Source: Corbicula japonica
Lineage: Eukaryota > Mollusca > Bivalvia > Venerida > Cyrenidae
Direction of reading: 5' to 3'
Length of the DNA stretch: 64,000 nucleotides
NCBI GenBank assembly: GCA_038501625.1
Contig: JAZAYU010000001.1
Location: forward strand, 1,302,001 to 1,366,000
In this document: positions 35,325 to 47,046 of the stretch, one piece after another
How positions within the stretch are numbered: the stretch's first letter is position 1
Layout of the letters: each line of letters starts with the position of its first letter
Notes under the pieces: model-generated
Told to the model about the DNA's origin: nothing
Databases searched by the model: none
What the model saw: only the letters and a program-made list of their open reading frames with translations
Translations under genes and position numbers: made by a program

Positions 35325-36510
35325 ACGAGGGGTGATTCCAAAATTCGCGGAAAAGTGTTCCAAATTGTTTATTATAGTACTGTTACTGCAGAAAATTGCA
35401 CAGAAGAGAAATTAACATAATTCTGGTTTGATTGCATATTTTCATTTCTCTAACTTATATACGTGCATAGTTACTGTCACTATAGTAACGCCACTGAAGG
35501 AATTCCGGCCCAACATGATATTGACGTCAACGTCAACACACCTGCACATGCAAACAGTTCAAACCTACAATTCAATCCATTTTAAAGTACTATTCTATAT
35601 ACGAAATACACTTTCTGCAGCGGTCTATCTATGACTCTACAAAGCATTAAAAAAATTTCTAGCTGCATGTTACGAAGTGCGACCTGTGCTGAAGTCGAAA
35701 GTTGACTAACATCACGAGGGTAATGTTTAATCGGGGTCTGTCCTAGCTTGAACCATTTAGGAGACGATGAGCCTAGGGCCTTCCATGTCGAGATTTGAGC
35801 CTTTGTCCCACGAGTATACAAACTAATCCAGGTCTCATCAACAGTAACTACGCTGCGTATGAGATCCACTCCTTCCTGTTCGAACCTCTTCAAACGCCAT
35901 TCACAAGAAGAACCATTATTATTCGCTTCCGATCATCAGTCAACACTTTCGGTATCCATGTTGCATAGATACTACGCATATGTAGATGATCGTGAATTAT
36001 CCTGAATAGTTTCATAACCACAATATGTTCTATCAATGAGTTCTCGTATAGTGAGTGATACGCCAATCGTTACCGAGCAAGTCCTTGACGGCGACGTTTA
36101 ACAACGACTTTGACGCTGGACCGCCGCTACGCTTATGTTTTCCAGGCCTTCCTGAAACCGCTTATACCATTTGTAGATTGCTGTTTTCTTTACTTCAGCT
36201 TTCCAACAGACTTTTCTGATATGTGAAAAAGTTTTCTTATTTGAGTCGATTGCGCAAATAATTTTTAACGGCTGATCGTTGCTCAACATACATTTTATCA
36301 CCTTTCAACAAGGAACACACGTTTTGTTTACATTTCAGACGTCAACGTTCGATTTGACGACACTGACGTTATACCAGATAATGGCGGAAACGTTAGATGT
36401 AATTTGGTTGACATATGTTGAAAATAAAGTTTAAGAGACGTTATGTTTTAAACTATTTTCTGTTGGAAATAACCAAAATTTGGGCCGGAATGACTAGAAT
36501 CCTCAGAAAA
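35325..36510 (-). mobile_element. Mariner-family element, decayed
   Basis: The left end ACGAGGGGTGATTCCAAAAT resembles mariner terminal repeats. Minus-strand frames give an N-terminal helix-turn-helix piece (36301-36098: KTAIYKWYKRFQEGLENI) and a catalytic piece (35893-35582: VTVDETWISLYTRGTK) carrying the first catalytic Asp of the D,D34D triad. Frameshifts and stops separate them. The right end is not clear; GGGCCGGAATGAC near 36482 may belong to it. Confidence 0.8.
35582..36301 (-). pseudogene. Mariner transposase relic
   Basis: Two open pieces, 67 and 103 codons, in different frames cover the DNA-binding region and the VDETWI catalytic block with SSPKWFKLGQ downstream. The second catalytic Asp is not found at its expected place. 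Non-functional. Confidence 0.8.
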
Positions 36511-36766
36511 TACTGATACCCTGCAATAGATGGAAAGCCATAGAACACAACAGATATGAAAATATTTCAGGCTCGGTTTCATTGAGCCTGTTAATGGGCT
36601 ATTTGGAGAAATACATATTACTTCTCGCGCTGTCTAGCCCCGAAATGAGCACAACTTAATATTTACACTAATAAACAGTACTATTTCATTCCATCCAAAA
36701 CGATAATGTGCATGTCTTTTAGCCCCGGCTTTGACCAAATTTAAATGCGTATTTAAGAAAGAGATA

Positions 36767-37796
36767 TATACCCAACAAAAAAAGTTCTGCACACAAGCGT
36801 TCTTTTGCGTAAATTTCATAATATAGCAAATTAATGGCATAAATTCTTACATGTATATCAAGATCAATTGTTTGCGGAGTTAAAGACAAAAACAAAATTA
36901 AAATTGGTTGGTAATTAAGCGAGAAATGTCATTTTGAGTATGATAGGGGTCAACAGTCAAAAGTTGCAAAATTTGCCGTATCAAGGTAGAGGTGTGAAAT
37001 CTATAAATCACTCAACATTTCACCAGTGTCTGTTTTATGCAATTATGAGCATGCACTGAGATGCTAGTTACAGTAGGTAATCAAAATTTGATACCAAGCC
37101 ATTTCCAGAATTACGCTCAAACTTTAGTTTTTATTAATTAAACGATCACATTGTCTCGCTCATTGACCTAAAGGTATGGCAAAACAGTTTAGTGATGATT
37201 CGAACAGTTTCCATTCTGTATTATTGAATCAAAGCATCCAGTTTAGAAAGTGTATAAAAGCAACCATCCAATGCAATCAACACTTATCTTATTTGAGAAA
37301 AACACATCTGCATTGTTTTTCAAATTAATTTATTTCTCATGGTCAACAAGGAAGGTTTTCGTTAATTTGACCGTCATGGCAAATGTCGGACCACACCGGC
37401 CACCTAGACGTCTTTCTAAACAAAACAGAACACGTGAAGTTGGTCAAGCTAGTTGATCTATCCGGTTTTCTTGTTCACGAATGGAACCTAATTCCAAAAT
37501 TGAAATTTCGTCGGCTGTTAAATTCCGTGCGAAGCCGCTTGAAAGAATGCCGGATTCATTATGTTGAATTTACTCAGTATAAGTCTAGCGATTTTGCAAC
37601 TTTTGTGTAGTAACCCCCAGTGGCTTTAACAATGAATTTCTTAAAAAGTATTGATCGGATTTTATTTCTGAAATTTTTACATTGTTATCTTTGATTTGCT
37701 GACTTATTTGGTATGTATCATTTTGTGTTGTTTGGTGAAATTAAAAAGATATTTTATAAAATGTCCAAGTGTGCAGTACTTTTTTGCTGAGTATAT
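36767..37796 (+). mobile_element. Tc1-like element, ~1.03 kb, decayed
   Basis: Left end TATACCCAACAAAAAAAGTT and right end ACTTTTTTGCTGAGTATA are inverted repeats, both continuing into a TGCACAC/GTGTGCAG block, flanked by TA. A transposase C-terminal relic on the plus strand fixes the orientation. The length is shorter than a full Tc1 (about 1.6 kb), so the interior is deleted. Confidence 0.82.
37250..37615 (+). pseudogene. Tc1-type transposase C-terminal relic
   Basis: HTGHLDVFLN then EWNLIPKLKFRRLLNSVRSR matches the usual end of Tc1-like transposases (HTA..V..FL and EW..IP....NRL..S.RRR). A frameshift lies near 37380. The D-P-N-P-I-E catalytic block is not preserved. Confidence 0.7.
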
Positions 37797-38215
37797 TTCT
37801 CTTTTTTTATGTTCATTTTGAGTATTATAAGTATTAATTTAAATACCGTACGTAAAGACCATACTACAGCCGTATAGTAGTTATGGGGTATACTTTATCG
37901 CTTTTTTCTATTCTGTGGTAAGTGCAGTCATTTTTATACAAAAAATATAAATATCTACGCACATTTGAGAACACATAAAATTCATTAATTTGTGAACCTA
38001 CATTAATGAAAGTAGGGTCCCTGATATTCATCTAGCTTCAAAAGCTATACTTTATATCGGACCTTATTTTTTATAATTGCATGTGATTACTTTATAGATA
38101 ATATACATTGTGTTTCTTGTAGTATTGTCTCGAAGGCATCATCAACAATATTCTTAAATAATATATTTGTCGAATATATTTGAAATAATCCTTAGGGATA
38201 GTGTTAAATACGCAA

Positions 38216-38337
38216 CATAATAGTAATTTCACTCATTTTATTATTATTGACGTTTCGGCCAATGGCCTTTATCAATTTTTTGATAAAGGCCATAGACCGA
38301 AACGTCAATAATAATTAGTGAAATTACTATTATGTAA
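38216..38337. mobile_element. Hairpin element with GACGTTTCGG arms
   Basis: CATAATAGTAATTTCACT on the left and AGTGAAATTACTATTATG on the right bracket TGACGTTTCGGCCAATGGCC and its near complement GGCCATAGACCGAAACGTCA. The centre is TTGATAAAGG-type with a short loop. About 120 bp, non-coding. Confidence 0.85.
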
Positions 38338-41300
38338 TATATTTGTAGTGACATCCAAATATAAGTCTGTAGCAGAGATGGTGTTAAATGTAGCAGGCAT
38401 TTTGTAAATGTATATATAGAAACTGTCATTAAACAAGAAATATCTTTAAAAAAGATAAACGGCGTTGATGGAAAAGATTTATATATACATGTATATAAGA
38501 AAGAAAGAAATACAGAGAGGCAAAGCAGACACAGTTTAGTTATTTTATTTTATTTGTTATAGCTGTTGACGAACCCTCCCTGCCTTCTTAGTATGACTTA
38601 GAGATTAAGCGACCGAATCATGACAACTCATAAATTCATTGAAAGTGTCTTTCAAAAAAAATGTTGAAGCTGTTGCAACAATTTCATACAGTGATAACAA
38701 GTCGATTAAAGAAGCAAAATATTCAGTTTCAATAAAATACCTCGTGTAGAGTGAGAATTCATGATGAATAAATGTCCTTGAAATTTAATAAATATAAATA
38801 ATAACAGCCTGTTACAAGAGCGAAATCTACCAACTTTTACGTATATTAAGTTTAAAAAAAGTGTCCGTCCTGAGTATTGAACCCGGGGCCTCCTACACTA
38901 TAATGAACTTGGCTCACGAACTTGAAATTAACAATCAGTATCAAAGGAACTAGAAAGGAACCAGTAAGAACACTTCTCTTTCGTTTTACACTGTGTATTG
39001 TATGCAAGTGACACCCAAGAATATTCCATATAATATTATATTTAAGCCATCAATATTGACTTAACTGGTTACTTAAATCGTAAATATGTTTTTCCTCCAA
39101 TACAACACCCACTAACAACCAATCTAATTAATCTATTTGATTTTTCCGCTGCATAATAATAAAATCCCACTAGATACCTCTCCAGCCTGCTAGATGCCTC
39201 TCTGGTGTAAATAGCTACCAATCGAAATAGTTTATTTCATTTTCCCTCTGCATAATAAGAGAATACGAGTATTATTTATAACATTTCATTGGTCGAAAAA
39301 CTAGGTCAAAAGTGAGCTTAGACAGCTAACGCCGAAAAACTGTTTGAATGTGTATCTGAACCAACATGAAATTATATTGTTTGAGTGAAGGCAATTTGAT
39401 AAGTACTGGAACCAAATTAGTATCTGCAAGAAGTAGAATTTCTACAGTTGTCTATTAGATCGCTTTTCAAAATCTACCATTATGACCATAACTTATTGCC
39501 ATGAACTAATGTCGTTTTTGTGTGCCTGGAGTGTCCTAAAAATAAGTTATTAATGTGTGCTTAAGCTGAAGGTAAAATCGTATTCGGTATATTATTATTA
39601 ATAATTATTTTCTTAATCGTCAATTTATTCATAAATGTCTTACATTTTGGATGAGTGGCTGTGCAACATTATTGCTTAGTTTCCAAAATATACCCACCAG
39701 ACGTTTTCAATAGTCTTGTCACAATATTATTTAAACCTGCCGATTTATAAATGTTTAAAATACATAAGTATTGTGGGAACGAAAATAATTGTCAGGTGGA
39801 TTCACCTGAATAAACAAAATTTGTATGTTGAAGGATAGAAATACGATATTGGATTGTTGATTTTTGTGCAATTTTTAGAAAAAATATTTTATTTCAGGTG
39901 AAGGTTATTTCTTCTACTTTATAAATTATGTTCCGATATTTTGCGTATGCCATTCTGTTTACATTTGCTTACTTTTGCTTTTAAAAAATTCCACATATAG
40001 TTCCTGAGCAAGCTTTCTATTTTAAATTTGTGTTTGTGTTCATAAACTTGTTATTGGCTGCCGTTAACATTAACACTTTGTTTATTTCTCATTGAAAATT
40101 GTTAATCAGAAAATTTATATCCGGTAGAAGTTTTAACTCACAAAACAATGGTATATATGAAGCAAAGCCAGAGTTTAAAGTATTGTTCACTATCGACGTT
40201 TTTGTCCCTATTGAAAAGTGATTAAACTACATTTACCACTTTCTTTAATTTTAAAAGACAAACATTCTGACTTTTTCCGACAAAATTTGATAATGACTTA
40301 TAAGTTAAGAACACTGCTTTCCAGCGTAACAGTTTGCTTATCAGTTTAGCATTTGTGTGTGGTTAGGCTAAGCTTCCTTTGTCATTTGCAATGTTATGCT
40401 GAGGGCAACTTAACATAGTTTGACATTTAACCCCAAAGTATGAACTCGACCTTTGAAAATTACGATTATTGTTCTAAGGAGAGACACTTCATCGCATAAA
40501 GGTGAACAGTTTTGCATGTTTGGCTAAGATTTCTTTATCAGTTAGCTGCTGAGTTATGCACCAGACAAAAGTTTTTTTTTAACAACTTTTATACCTATAA
40601 TTCCTACGTATGATATTGAACTTTAAGGTAGGGCCATGTTTCTTTTACACCAAACTCCGCATTTTTAGAATGAGATTTATATGATTTTTTGTTGAAATTG
40701 CAAAGGGGCTGCAAAGATACGAAACGGAAAAGAGACTTTTGCTGACGAACGGATGAAAAGACATACTGCATGGCAGATTAGCGCCTCCGCTACAAGTGGA
40801 CTCTCCGGGACAGGAGATATAATAATATTTATCCCATTTTTTTTCAATATTTTCAATAGTTTAAAAACGTTTGCATAACGGATTGAAATACGAGCGTTAA
40901 GGTGGCCTCGGCGGCTTTCAGTCTCTGAAACATTTAACTGCTGAACCACGTACTAAAATGAATAGATAACCCCAATGCCATACAAATACGGCGGCAGTGC
41001 CTAGCCAACCATGCAAGATACACAGTACACACCATTCATATACACAAATAAAGTATAGTTCAAGTATGCTTATGTACTGCAACCCACAATAACTCACATT
41101 CTGCACATATTATCACCAATGGATGCATTTTGCATGTTCGATTCTCATTTAGTTTATGGTTCTATTACATGTATATACATCTTTATCGAAATAGCATATT
41201 TTAACGAAGCAGACTTCCAGATAAGCCTTCATGTTTCCTATTTGCGCACTTATATGATATACTGGTGATGCTAATGACGTATCTAGAGTCAAACCAGTGG

Positions 41301-41374
41301 ATAATTATCTTACTTTAATTCAGTGTGAGAAATACCATAATGACATGAATATAATTTCTCTAAACGTGTGCTTG
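38338..41374. other. No gene recognised
   Basis: AT-rich. A possible Pol III B-box-like CCGGGTTCAATAC lies on the minus strand near 38880, perhaps a SINE scrap. A 90-codon frame at 40677-40949 (minus) has no recognised domain. Confidence 0.45.
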
Positions 41375-41640
41375 TTTTGTGATATGAGAACCTGTTGAGG
41401 CAAGTGTGAGTTTGGTGCACCCTAGAACCTGGTTTAAACACCCAGTGGCATATTGTTTTGCCACTGACCGTTCCAATGCGGTAACCCTCGGATTCTCATT
41501 TCGTTAATTGTTTGTGGCGTCCATTTTGAAACTGATTATTGTAATACCATGCTTTCTTTTCCTCACTACTTTTCGGCTGTGTGGAGAGGCTGTGACTGCT
41601 GGATGTGACCATTTCTGATATGCATTTTTCACTTTTTTCT
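41375..41640 (+). repeat. RT element 3' copy
   Basis: Contains GAACCTGTTGAGGCAAGTGT, CCTGGTTTAAACACCCAGTG and ends TTTCTGATATGCATTTTTCA, the family 3' terminus. Confidence 0.85.
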
Positions 41641-42506
41641 AAACAGTATATACGTTAATAAGTTAATTTTCATATTTAGTGTTAATATGTTGCTCCTGTG
41701 TTTTATCAGTTGTTAGGGTTGCTCAATCTGTTTATGTTAATAGATTTTGAGGAGGAAACCAATAGCAACATTCTTTCTTTTACTATTCACTTTACCATAA
41801 CGTAGTTGAATTTGTTTTCGTCGGTTGTGTATTTTTTCTGTTTTTACAATTTGTTTTACATTCTGGTTTTCTGGGAAAGTCTGTTGTTTTTTCTTTTCCA
41901 TTTTTAATTTCAGAAAACCAGAGATATTGCTTAGCAGCTAACCCAACTTATAAATTACAAAGTCATAATATAATAATTTGGAGGTTCATTTGCATACATG
42001 TTAAAATGTTCATCATATTTGATTATGTTATTGGTAAATGTCAGTGAAATCCCTTTGCTAGTTGAAAAATAACAAAACAATGAAATTAAATGCATATCTT
42101 TTTCTGTTTCATTTTTGCATTTAGAGAAATTATAAAGTTTCATTGTGTATGTCATGTTATAATTTACAGGTTTTTGATGAAATGCATGCATTTAACACAA
42201 TGTTAAAAATACAATTGGATAACTAAAGTTCTTCGTGAAAAAAATGGTGCCCGTGTTACGGATTTGTTCTCATTGCAACGACATGTACATCAATCAATAT
42301 TCATGTACAGGAACTTTGGCATATCTTAAAAATAGACTGAAGACAATATACAACACGAACACAAAAACTCGGAAATTCTCTATCTCGATTTTCAGTTCCA
42401 CTAGACAAACACAAAAACAAAAAGAAAACACTGAATCACTTGAATGTATCCTTGCAACGGTGAGCAATTTATTCATACTGTATTAGAATTACAAGGAAAC
42501 TTATGT
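41641..42506. other. Downstream flank of gene B, no gene recognised
   Basis: Short frames only. Confidence 0.5.
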
Positions 42507-42664
42507 TTTAATGTGTAATAAATGATTAAGAACTAGTTGTATACAATCATAATGTTGATGATAATGTTCAATACACTGAAGATGCATCAAGCACATGTTC
42601 CATTTTTATAATCACCGTGTGATAACACGTAAAAACGTAGGACTTTCACTTAATGGCTTGCATG

Positions 42665-43378
42665 TTAGACGTGATGATCATGATCATGATCGAGAAATGT
42701 TGGGATTCGTGTACGTGGATGACTGCAACATTGCCGAACAATTCCAAAGTCAGAACGTGTCGTTGCCGATTTTGGTTTATTACCTCCTCCTGCGGATTCA
42801 GATACCTTAAAATCCTTCGGAAGAGATCTCATACGACGAACAGTACTTGGCCTTACCCTCTGATCTTTAATATGATCTTCAGATGTTTGCCATGTGTGAT
42901 AAAACGCTTGCATTTCATTTCCTTTGATCCACGGTCGTTCTGCTCTTTCTACACGTTTTCTCAGTTCTACTGCTTGTTTAGTTTTCACTATAAAATTCTT
43001 ACATCCGAGTTCCTTTTTGAATTTTGCCATTAGTTCTGGTAGTGTTTCTGCAAGAGTTTTCTTTTTGTGAGTTGCCTCGCTTTGTTCATGATGGTGTGCT
43101 GGTCGATGTGCTGCATGAGTTGAGGGTCTTTCGTATTGTTCTTGATGGAACTGGAACGAGCATTGTTTGACGATTGATTTCTTCCCGTTGGATACTACAG
43201 ATTTTGGCAGAACTTTGTCGGCGTGTTTTAGAATACCACGTTTAGACGGATTCTTTGTTGCCAATTCTTCTGCTGGATTTTCACTTGATGACATCTCCCA
43301 GGTCGGCGTTTCTAAGTCAGCATTAGGTAGCAATTCCTTTTCACCATTATCCTTGTTTTGAATAGCTTCTGTCATCAT
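42665..43378 (-). CDS. Uncharacterised disordered protein B, four-gene G-x6-Y-x2-W family, GILK motif
   Basis: Intact single-exon frame of 237 codons. The first ATG of an ATG-ATG pair (A at -3) is chosen as start, giving MMTEAIQNK; the second ATG is equally possible. The protein is hydrophilic and probably disordered. Residues 48-51 are GILK in the context SKRGILKHADKV, a match to the SILK/GILK phosphatase-1 docking motif and parallel to PGILKHG in protein D. A His-rich segment lies near 88-104 and the C-terminus is Asp/His-rich. Residues about 108-191 form the shared module: TLPEL, CKNFI, AVELRKR, ERPWIKG, F159-Y160, W163, then RRMRSLPKDFKV. This aligns over about 70 residues with protein A, the best-supported paralogy here. 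No AATAAA was seen just downstream; ATTAAA occurs at 42507-42512. Function unknown. Confidence 0.75.
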   Translation of the reverse strand: MMTEAIQNKDNGEKELLPNADLETPTWEMSSSENPAEELATKNPSKRGILKHADKVLPKSVVSNGKKSIVKQCSFQFHQEQYERPSTHAAHRPAHHHEQSEATHKKKTLAETLPELMAKFKKELGCKNFIVKTKQAVELRKRVERAERPWIKGNEMQAFYHTWQTSEDHIKDQRVRPSTVRRMRSLPKDFKVSESAGGGNKPKSATTRSDFGIVRQCCSHPRTRIPTFLDHDHDHHV

Positions 43379-44449
43379 TGTTTGCAAAGTTTGAACCTAA
43401 ACTTGAACTTAACTTTAAGAAACCTGAATAACTGCTATTAATATGACACTTTCAACAAATGGTAACCAAAACACAATGTGGCGTTCGTTTAGCTAGTTAT
43501 TTAACACATCCTCCGCTTTTGTTACTGTCTTCGCAAACAAGCTGTTCATTTCTAAATAACATTTGCTGAATATTACCTCATGTTTGATTTATAGTTAAGG
43601 TCACTAGCTTTTTGACTTGAAACTTTTCTGTATAGCTAAAAGATTCATTTTACACTTCCGTTTTTTAAATGTATTGACATTAGTTATTTCCGTGATTAAA
43701 ATCGCGAGATTTGTCATTAATTTTCATTCCACGTAAGTTTATTTGAAGGTCTTCGCGAGATATGTAGCAAGTAAAAAGAAAGAAATTAGAGTACATAGCA
43801 ATTGAACATTGAGGTGGTCTATTTGAGACTTACTGATCCAGATTTGTCCTTTGACTAATTGAGATATATTTTAGAAATGGGGCTACATATGACGGGTGTA
43901 CAAATCTATTAATTTTAAAGAAAAATAGCATACCGGCGGGTAATATCGTCAGGAATATGTGAGCCAAAAATCGCCTTAAGGTGACGAAATTACCCGACTT
44001 TGCTCTATATGTTAAATGGTGGACAAGTCAAAATCGAGTACCAAGAAATAACCTTCTAATTTAATGAAGCGAGGAAAGCGCTCGTGCGGAAAAATGAATT
44101 AAACAACCATACTGATATACAAAAATTTGTGTGGAAATAATTACAATGAATAACAAAAAGGTAGTTTTGCGTCAACCGATATACGCTACCGATGAAATAT
44201 GGTTTTAGAATTTAGGATGTTCTAAATGTAGAAAGGTGTCTTTAAATAGGTGTTTATTATTTCAAATGCGCCGAACGAGAAAATGATATAGAATGATTTG
44301 TACCAAAGCTTTATTGTGTGAAATGAACAAAATTATTGTAGTTTTAAAGGTGTATGTCTTAGGCCCATGCCCTTCATTTTAATAATATTTGTTAGGAGGT
44401 ATGCACGTAGTCGCTACCAAAAGGCAAAAAATGAACCTTTATATTCGTA
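43379..44449. other. Upstream flank of gene B
   Basis: No second exon, repeat or long frame recognised. Presumably holds the gene B promoter. Confidence 0.45.
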
Positions 44450-44930
44450 ATAGCCGCACACAGTAAGCACAGCCTTTTTCAAATAGCAGAGAGGAAAATA
44501 GAACACGTAATTATAAAAAAATCAATTAAAACACCACAACAGTTAACTAAAGAAAAGAAGCGAAAAGGTTGTCGCCTTGGGAAAGTCAGTGGCAAAACAA
44601 TTTGCCACTGGTGGGTTTAAACCAGATTCTATGGTGTACTATCCTCGACTTGTCCAAAACAGGTTCTCTTGGTGAATTTGTTCCAACCCACACATTACTC
44701 AACAATGTTGCATGCAAAAGCACGCAAACGTAAGGCATAAAAAGATAAATGTAGTTTCAGCATAAAAAGGATACTAAACAACTTCACGGAGACCAGACTA
44801 CCTGGAGTTAAATCAGCAATAATACGACAAGAAAACAGATTGAGCATCTACGTGCTTTTACAAGCACAATTATGTTTAAATTTAAAGAGATGAAGCGTAA
44901 AATGCTTAATCGCCAGACAGGTAATTGGGT
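44450..44930 (-). repeat. RT element 3' copy, diverged
   Basis: Contains GGCAAAACAATTTGCCACTG, GGGTTTAAACCAGATTCTA and CAACAATGTTGCATGCAAAA. The terminal ATATGCATAT block is degraded. Confidence 0.75.
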
Positions 44931-46015
44931 CACTTAAATATAAAGCATCTGTTAGCATTTACCCACATGAAGTTGGTTCCCCTTTCTAGTTGACTAGAAA
45001 GCATACTCCTCGTTCGACATGGGTAAAGTCAGTGTCAGTGGAAGGAAGGATTTTATGGAATATCATCCGATTTGATGTTAGCAGGGCGACGGAGGACTCA
45101 AAAATATTACTAATGTTCCCTAAGTGGACAAAATGTGGTCTGAAATCTTTAAGTTTCATTCCAAACTAGAGGAACTTCTCACACAACTACCGATAATTCA
45201 ATGTAAGGAAAAGCGAAAAACAGTTATGTTCAAGACAAAAAGGAAAGTATATGCTGTATTAGCTTATTATGTATTATCTTATAAAACAAAACTAAACTTA
45301 TTATATAAGAAGTTATGAGATGCTCGACAAGTGCAATTTAAACAATAAACTGCACGATTTAATTAGTCAAATTTTAATAAATCAACAAATAGGTGTAGTG
45401 ATGAAGCACGTGATCCTAACAAATATCGATACCCACTTGATAAAAATGAGATAACATAACAATTAAGGCTTTGTTTCAAAACATAGTTTTACAAATATCG
45501 ACACTGCCTAATCCTTACATATCTGCATTGCAGTTTTGGGCTTGAATAATTGACTTAGGGCCCAATACCTTGATAACATGTAAACAAGGTCAAAAGTTCT
45601 CAAGATTTAATGACTATATTAACTTAAAATTAAACTGTTGACGAACGGTGATACAAGTTTAATTCAACATAATTAGAAGAGACATCAAATTATGAAAAGA
45701 AAAGCAATAATGAAATTTACACTGGATATTTAAATGTGAATGATAATAATATGGTTTGAAAAAAGGTTTTAAGTGAAGGACAAGCTAATCAAAATTTTGA
45801 GTTAAGAATTGACAAGGATAATAAAGCCCAGCCGACGTAATTTGAAGTGAAACATATTCTTAACATTCTGAAAGGTGATAGGGTTGATAGATAATGACAG
45901 CAGACGATATATTTTATGATTAAGGAGTTGAAGTATTGAAAAGTATTAAAAGAAAATAATTTGTAAGTGAAATACTTGTATCGGCTTTTTGTTGAAATTT
46001 GATATCAAATCTATA
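44931..46015. other. Upstream flank of gene C
   Basis: AT-rich with a 64-codon frame of no recognised family (45124-45318). Presumably holds the gene C promoter. Confidence 0.45.
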
Positions 46016-46816
46016 ATGAGTAAATCTATGAACCACAGAGACAAAGGTACACGCCTATCAAAAGGTAGAGCGGTTAAGCCTAAAGATTCCACAAAGCATG
46101 ATCTACAAAACCCAGGCGCACAAAATCCATTAGAAGATATTATTGACAAATTCCACAAAATGAAAGAGGGGAGATTTAAACCGAAAGAAAAACATCGTTT
46201 CCCAACTTCTAATTTTAATCCCAGAAACCAAAACGTTACATTAGAGATAGGAAAATCAACGCCTGATTCAGGGAAGGTATCGTGCAAGGAAGACGTTCAT
46301 ACTGGCAGGCCATTATCAGCGCATATGGATAAAGGGCAAGGGACATCTCATAGCCACGGTCAAAGAAGAATGTCCTTGCCAAGCTTATTTCATCCTATAA
46401 CGCCGTTTCCTAGTAAATCTGAAAGTGCTGAAAGCATAGAAAAACTGGCGCATGACGTAGAAGATATTCTCGCTCATGATGGGAGGCGACGTCATTCGGT
46501 AGCTCACGTGATCGGGGAGTATTCAAGACACGATCTTGAACATCTTGCAAAAATACACGAAATGAAATTACAAGAATTAAACGAAGCTAAATTAGAGAGA
46601 GGAAAACAAAAGGAAGAAGAAATAAAAGGAAACGATGATGGTAAAGAAAGGCCACGTTGGTTAAACGGTGATGATTTACATTCATTCTACAACATGTGGG
46701 AAAATAAGCACAGTTCAGGGCAGAAGAGACCACATATCAAAAAGAAACTTCCTATGCCGCACGAGGATGACGATGAAGATACAGATTACGTTAGACCACG
46801 AGTATTTTCATTTTAG
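46016..46816 (+). CDS. Uncharacterised charged protein C, four-gene G-x6-Y-x2-W family
   Basis: Intact single-exon frame of 266 codons from an ATG with A at -3 (MSKSMNHRDKG); upstream in-frame codons are non-ATG. The protein is highly charged with no membrane segment. Residues 118-124 read RRMSLPS, and RRRHSV at about 157-162 is another basophilic-kinase-type site. Residues about 170-205 are a long Glu/Lys-rich helix-like stretch. The signature RPRWLNGDD...FYNMW at 212-228 matches the proteins encoded at 42.7 and 31.1 kb in spacing (W, G three residues later, Y seven after that, W three after that). A Pro-rich KKKLP then an acidic patch follow; the end is RPRVFSF. Neither a GILK nor an RVxF match is obvious. 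A fragment of the window's RT-derived repeat starts about 30 bases past the stop, and AATAAA lies at 47041-47046. Function unknown. Confidence 0.72.
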   Translation: MSKSMNHRDKGTRLSKGRAVKPKDSTKHDLQNPGAQNPLEDIIDKFHKMKEGRFKPKEKHRFPTSNFNPRNQNVTLEIGKSTPDSGKVSCKEDVHTGRPLSAHMDKGQGTSHSHGQRRMSLPSLFHPITPFPSKSESAESIEKLAHDVEDILAHDGRRRHSVAHVIGEYSRHDLEHLAKIHEMKLQELNEAKLERGKQKEEEIKGNDDGKERPRWLNGDDLHSFYNMWENKHSSGQKRPHIKKKLPMPHEDDDEDTDYVRPRVFSF

Positions 46817-46847
46817 ATACTTGCCCAGTTTATTTTATACTCTTATT

Positions 46848-46965
46848 TGAATTTGACATACTTATAAACACATGCTCTCTCTTCCTCTTTTCTTTTTCGC
46901 TGCGTGAAAAGGCTGTGTTTTGTGAGAGAGGAGATTCCTGATACTCATAGTTCACTTTTCAATAA
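46848..46965 (+). repeat. Very short RT element 3' copy downstream of gene C
   Basis: Contains ATGCTCTCTCTTCCTC, TTTTCGCTGCGTG and GAGATTCCTGATACTCATA, the last ~115 bp of the family. It lies about 30 bases past the gene C stop and before its candidate poly(A) signal. Confidence 0.75.
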
Positions 46966-47040
46966 TTTTGGCGGCTAATAGCAAGTGTTTTGTGAATCAA
47001 GACCAGTCTGGTGCTGACTGGCATATGTGACATTAAAGAA

Positions 47041-47046
47041 AATAAA
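47041..47046 (+). promoter_or_regulatory. Candidate poly(A) signal for gene C
   Basis: AATAAA about 225 bases past the stop codon of gene C. If used, the 3' UTR would include the repeat fragment at 46848-46965. This rests on position only. Confidence 0.35.

Noticed and set aside
38860..38940. Possible tRNA gene or SINE
   Set aside because: Only a B-box-like GGTTCAATAC is present; no A box at the right spacing and no cloverleaf.
40677..40949. 90-codon minus-strand frame
   Set aside because: No recognisable family, no initiation or poly(A) context; length is within chance expectation.
42653..43033. 126-codon plus-strand frame
   Set aside because: Shadow of gene B; gene B has the paralogue-supported signature.
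45946..46287. 113-codon minus-strand frame
   Set aside because: Shadow of gene C on the opposite strand.
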